In this document: positions 61,557 through 64,000 of the stretch, in pieces | How the letters are laid out: each line of letters starts with the position of its first letter | Position numbering within the stretch: position 1 is the first letter of the stretch | Program-made: the position numbers and the translations under genes | NCBI GenBank assembly: GCA_963575745.1 | Contig: CAUYUJ010020593.1 | Coordinates: forward strand, 36,001 to 100,000 | Length of the DNA: 64,000 bases | From: Prorocentrum cordatum | Lineage: Eukaryota; Sar; Dinophyceae; Prorocentrales; Prorocentraceae | Reading direction: 5' to 3' | Notes under the pieces: generated by a model | What the model was told of the DNA's origin: nothing | Seen by the model: only the letters and a program-made list of their open reading frames with translations | The model's database searches: none

Positions 61557-64000
61557 CTACCGCGGCTCGCGCCCTGCCAGGACTTCGTCACGGAACCAGC
61601 GCTGGCCCGCACTCGGAGTGCCCTGGCAGGGCTGGAGCAGAGATCGGAAGGCAGGGGCCTCGATCAACGCATGGGCGCCACAGCGCCGACAGACAAGGTA
61701 TCGCCCCGCGGGCTGCACCTGGTGCTCTTGAAACTCAAAAACCTGTGGCGTCGGGTCCGAGGAGGCAACAACGACGACGACGTAGTCGCGGACGACTCAT
61801 CATGGATCCCGATCGCCGAGAGGGCCAGCAGGACCGCGCGCGAACGCGCCCTGGGCAGGGCGCCACCGAGTCTCTCGGCCCTGACCGCTGACAGATCTAG
61901 GTGCAGGGCCGTCGGCTCGCACCTCGCACCGGGCCTCTCAAGCCGATTGCGCGCCATGCGCGTCCTCGCCGAGAGGTGGCGCCATGTGCAGCGGGCAGAC
62001 CCGTCTTGGACCTGCGCGAGGTCACGGGAAAGCAAAGCCAGAGGGGCCGTGGCGTGTTTCGGCCCCCTGGGCGACCCTCGGCTCGACCGTGGGAGAACCG
62101 GCCACCTGCTGGGCCGCCCTGGACATGACATCTAAAGTCCGCTTCGTTTGCTTCAGGCCCTCCTCGACAGCCACCCACAGAAACGTCAGCTAGACAAATC
62201 TGGGCTGACCCCAAATTCGCAAAGAGATCAGCCCACGCGTTCCCAAGGGGATCATACACACGAGACACCCCATCACCGACACCGTAGGGCTCAGCGGCCA
62301 ACACCTCATCAAGATCTCCATGGGCGGGGGTCCATCTGAAACTCGGCCTCTCAGGTCGGCCATGGTAGAGCTTAAACACTTCGCGCCGCACCACCGCGTG
62401 CCGACTGGCCCCTCTCTGCAGTCGCTCCGACCACTCCGAGCCTTCGCGCGCCGCCGACAAATAGTCGGAGACGATTTCCGCCCCCCACGGGGCCACTCTG
62501 AGCGCCTCCAGGATGGCCTGCCTTTCGGCCCTCGGGACCGTCTGGACCCGCCCCGCGAGGCCCCCGTAGCGGGCCCTGATCGGCCAACCTTGGGCCGAGA
62601 TTTCAACGACCGCCCGCCCGCAGCGGGTGGCTTCGGGGACCCCGTTGGCACGGCCAGACCCGTCGGTAAAAACTAAACGTCCCCAACTTAAATGCGTGGC
62701 TCCCCACGAAAACACTGGCAACGCAGCGGGGGCGGGACTCAGCTGAATCGGAATCGAAGGAAGCCCGTACGCGAGCTCGACCGAATCGAAATCGGGCGGG
62801 ATACCTCTCGCTGAGTCCCTGAGCCACTGGCGGTGCTCCAACAAATCATCGGGCAGCCTTGGCTGCGCGACATCGGGATCTTCGTCTTCCTGCCTCCAGA
62901 CACCTTCACACTCATACCACTGGTGGCCGAACGTGCCTGGCTTCTGGTTACAAAATTGGCACCTGTCCGAACTAGCGTAGCCTTGCAAAAACTTGCGAGC
63001 TGGCGGCCAGAGCCCTCCTCCAAGATGGGCTCTGAGGGTACCACGGCGCACGTGATTTCGCACCGGGAGAACGCCAAGCCGAAGCGCTCGACCCCAAATC
63101 ACTTCAGTACCCGCAGCCTCAGGGATGGCCGTCAACAGCTGATCATCTGCACACGGTTCAAACCCTCCAGCAGCAGTCTTCGAATGTCATGAGGTGACAC
63201 AGCAAGCAAAGAAAAAGGTTTCGCCGAGGTCGGGCCGAATCACATGCGGGCCCACAAGGTCCCATCGGACACGGCGGAGGCTCAAAATCACAGCCCCAAC
63301 GGGCCCTCGGACCTGGGCCCACGATGGTTTCGCAGACAAAGTCTCATGAGCAAACTGCCGGGCCTTACGCAGATCGGAATCGCTCACTCTGCGGTCCCAC
63401 ACCCAACAGCAATATCGAAACACTAGCGGCACTGTCGCATCTACTATTGGGTCGTAGCTGACACGTCGCTGTGGGTGCTAAGATAAGCAGTAATGTGGAC
63501 ACGACTTTTAGCACCCAGTAGCTCCGCCGCTAGCCTCCTGAGGCCCCGCAATGTGGTGTCTCCAACTCCCGCGACAGAGGCTCCATGGCCCCCCTGGGCA
63601 TAAGCCCAGTGCGCCAGAGGGCGGCCACCTTGGGCCCCGCATATTCCTTCAAAACAGAGAGTTTCACACGGCGCTCCTGGAGCTTTCTGCGGCGGCCAGC
63701 CTCCGCATTGCGGATAACCTTCCTACCGTGCAAATCATGACCCAAATTCCTGAGATGAGCCCTACTGCGGACACCGAGCCTACGCGCCGAGAGGTTGACC
63801 CGTCTCTCTGCTGCGATGGAATGGGCCAGGAATCCAGACTTATTCGGCTGTAACAGGAGACCTATCGGGGCCGGACGCGTACAAAGGTCTTAGACCGTCT
63901 CAAAAACAACGTCTGCTCCGTGGACGTCTGGACTCTGCCACTGGAGAGACACGTCTTCCATCAAAACCCTAGCTTTGATGGACGGAAAGCGGTAAATCGT
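61557..64000 (-). pseudogene. LINE-like element, 3' half: RT tail, zinc finger, RNase H
   Basis: Read on the minus strand from the window edge, RT motif C appears as RVLMEDVSLQW (63953-63961 encode Met-Glu-Asp, where Tyr-x-Asp-Asp is usual). Then come a basic RT-thumb stretch (LGHDLHGRKVIRNAEAGRRR, about 63680-63740) and several frame changes to 63135. The frame 63135-61897 holds a CX2CX8HX4C zinc finger (C59, C62, H71, C76) and an RNase H domain with D158 (FTDGS), E204, D224, H272 (WTPAHGD) and D303 (NAWAD), a complete catalytic set. After another shift the tail ends with a CX2C finger (YLVCRRCGAHALIEA) and a TAG at 61557-61559. RNase H removes RNA from the cDNA hybrid. RT frameshifts and an altered motif C mean this copy is probably dead. 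The 5' part lies outside the window. Confidence 0.82.

Noticed and set aside
1-64000. tRNA, rRNA and 5S/SL-RNA tandem genes
   Set aside because: I looked for tRNA arm patterns, rRNA motifs and SL-RNA gene context and found none; the only SL sequence is the 22-nt leader in the retrocopy.

Overview
The window reads as nuclear DNA of a dinoflagellate. The firmest evidence is an exact 22-nt dinoflagellate spliced-leader (SL) sequence embedded in genomic DNA at 23639-23660. It is followed directly by a relict SL copy, the signature of an mRNA that was trans-spliced, reverse-transcribed and re-inserted. Supporting signs are high GC, decayed copia-type and LINE-type retroelements, arrays of 35-residue PPR-like repeats, and a great mass of degenerate simple and medium-length repeats. 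The genus cannot be fixed from sequence alone; a Prorocentrum-like genome is only a guess. No rRNA, tRNA, CRISPR array or bacterial operon was seen.

Layout. 1-12.6 kb is almost all repeats: TA, AGG, GAT and CCT simple-sequence tracts, a palindromic foldback family, a TIR (MITE-like) element and several degenerate 80-280 bp repeats. Two short high-GC3 stretches (about 5.26 and 9.68 kb) look like isolated exons. 12.7-14.0 kb is the best protein-coding region, a frameshifted hypothetical gene followed by a second short ORF in the same phase. It is followed by a ~200-bp tandem repeat (14.03-15.19 kb), a small frameshifted Lys/Glu-rich ORF (15.6 kb) and an exact 112-bp-period satellite (16.1-16.9 kb). 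17-22.6 kb holds several small foldback/TIR elements, including a perfect 37-bp inverted repeat.

23.6-25.5 kb is the SL-tagged retrocopy of a LINE-like reverse transcriptase. 25.7-32 kb is a broken PPR-like gene whose pieces are separated by ~4 kb of a degenerate CAAGACGGCC-type repeat. 36.1-49.7 kb is one very decayed Ty1/copia-like LTR retrotransposon, in order LTR, gag with CCHC knuckle, integrase, reverse transcriptase, RNase H, LTR. It lies inside an array of the same GGCC-rich repeat family. 50-61 kb is again repeats, plus an intron-like duplicated unit (52.6 and 53.0 kb) flanking a probable terminal exon and a ~90-bp-arm hairpin at 58.4 kb. 61.6-64.0 kb, minus strand, is the 3' half of a second LINE (RT tail, zinc fingers, RNase H), running off the window.

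Most recognisable coding material comes from retroelements and their retrocopies. I see no complete intact host gene. Most long open frames in the window are by-products of GC-rich or trinucleotide-repeat DNA. All coordinates of repeats and decayed elements are by-eye estimates.
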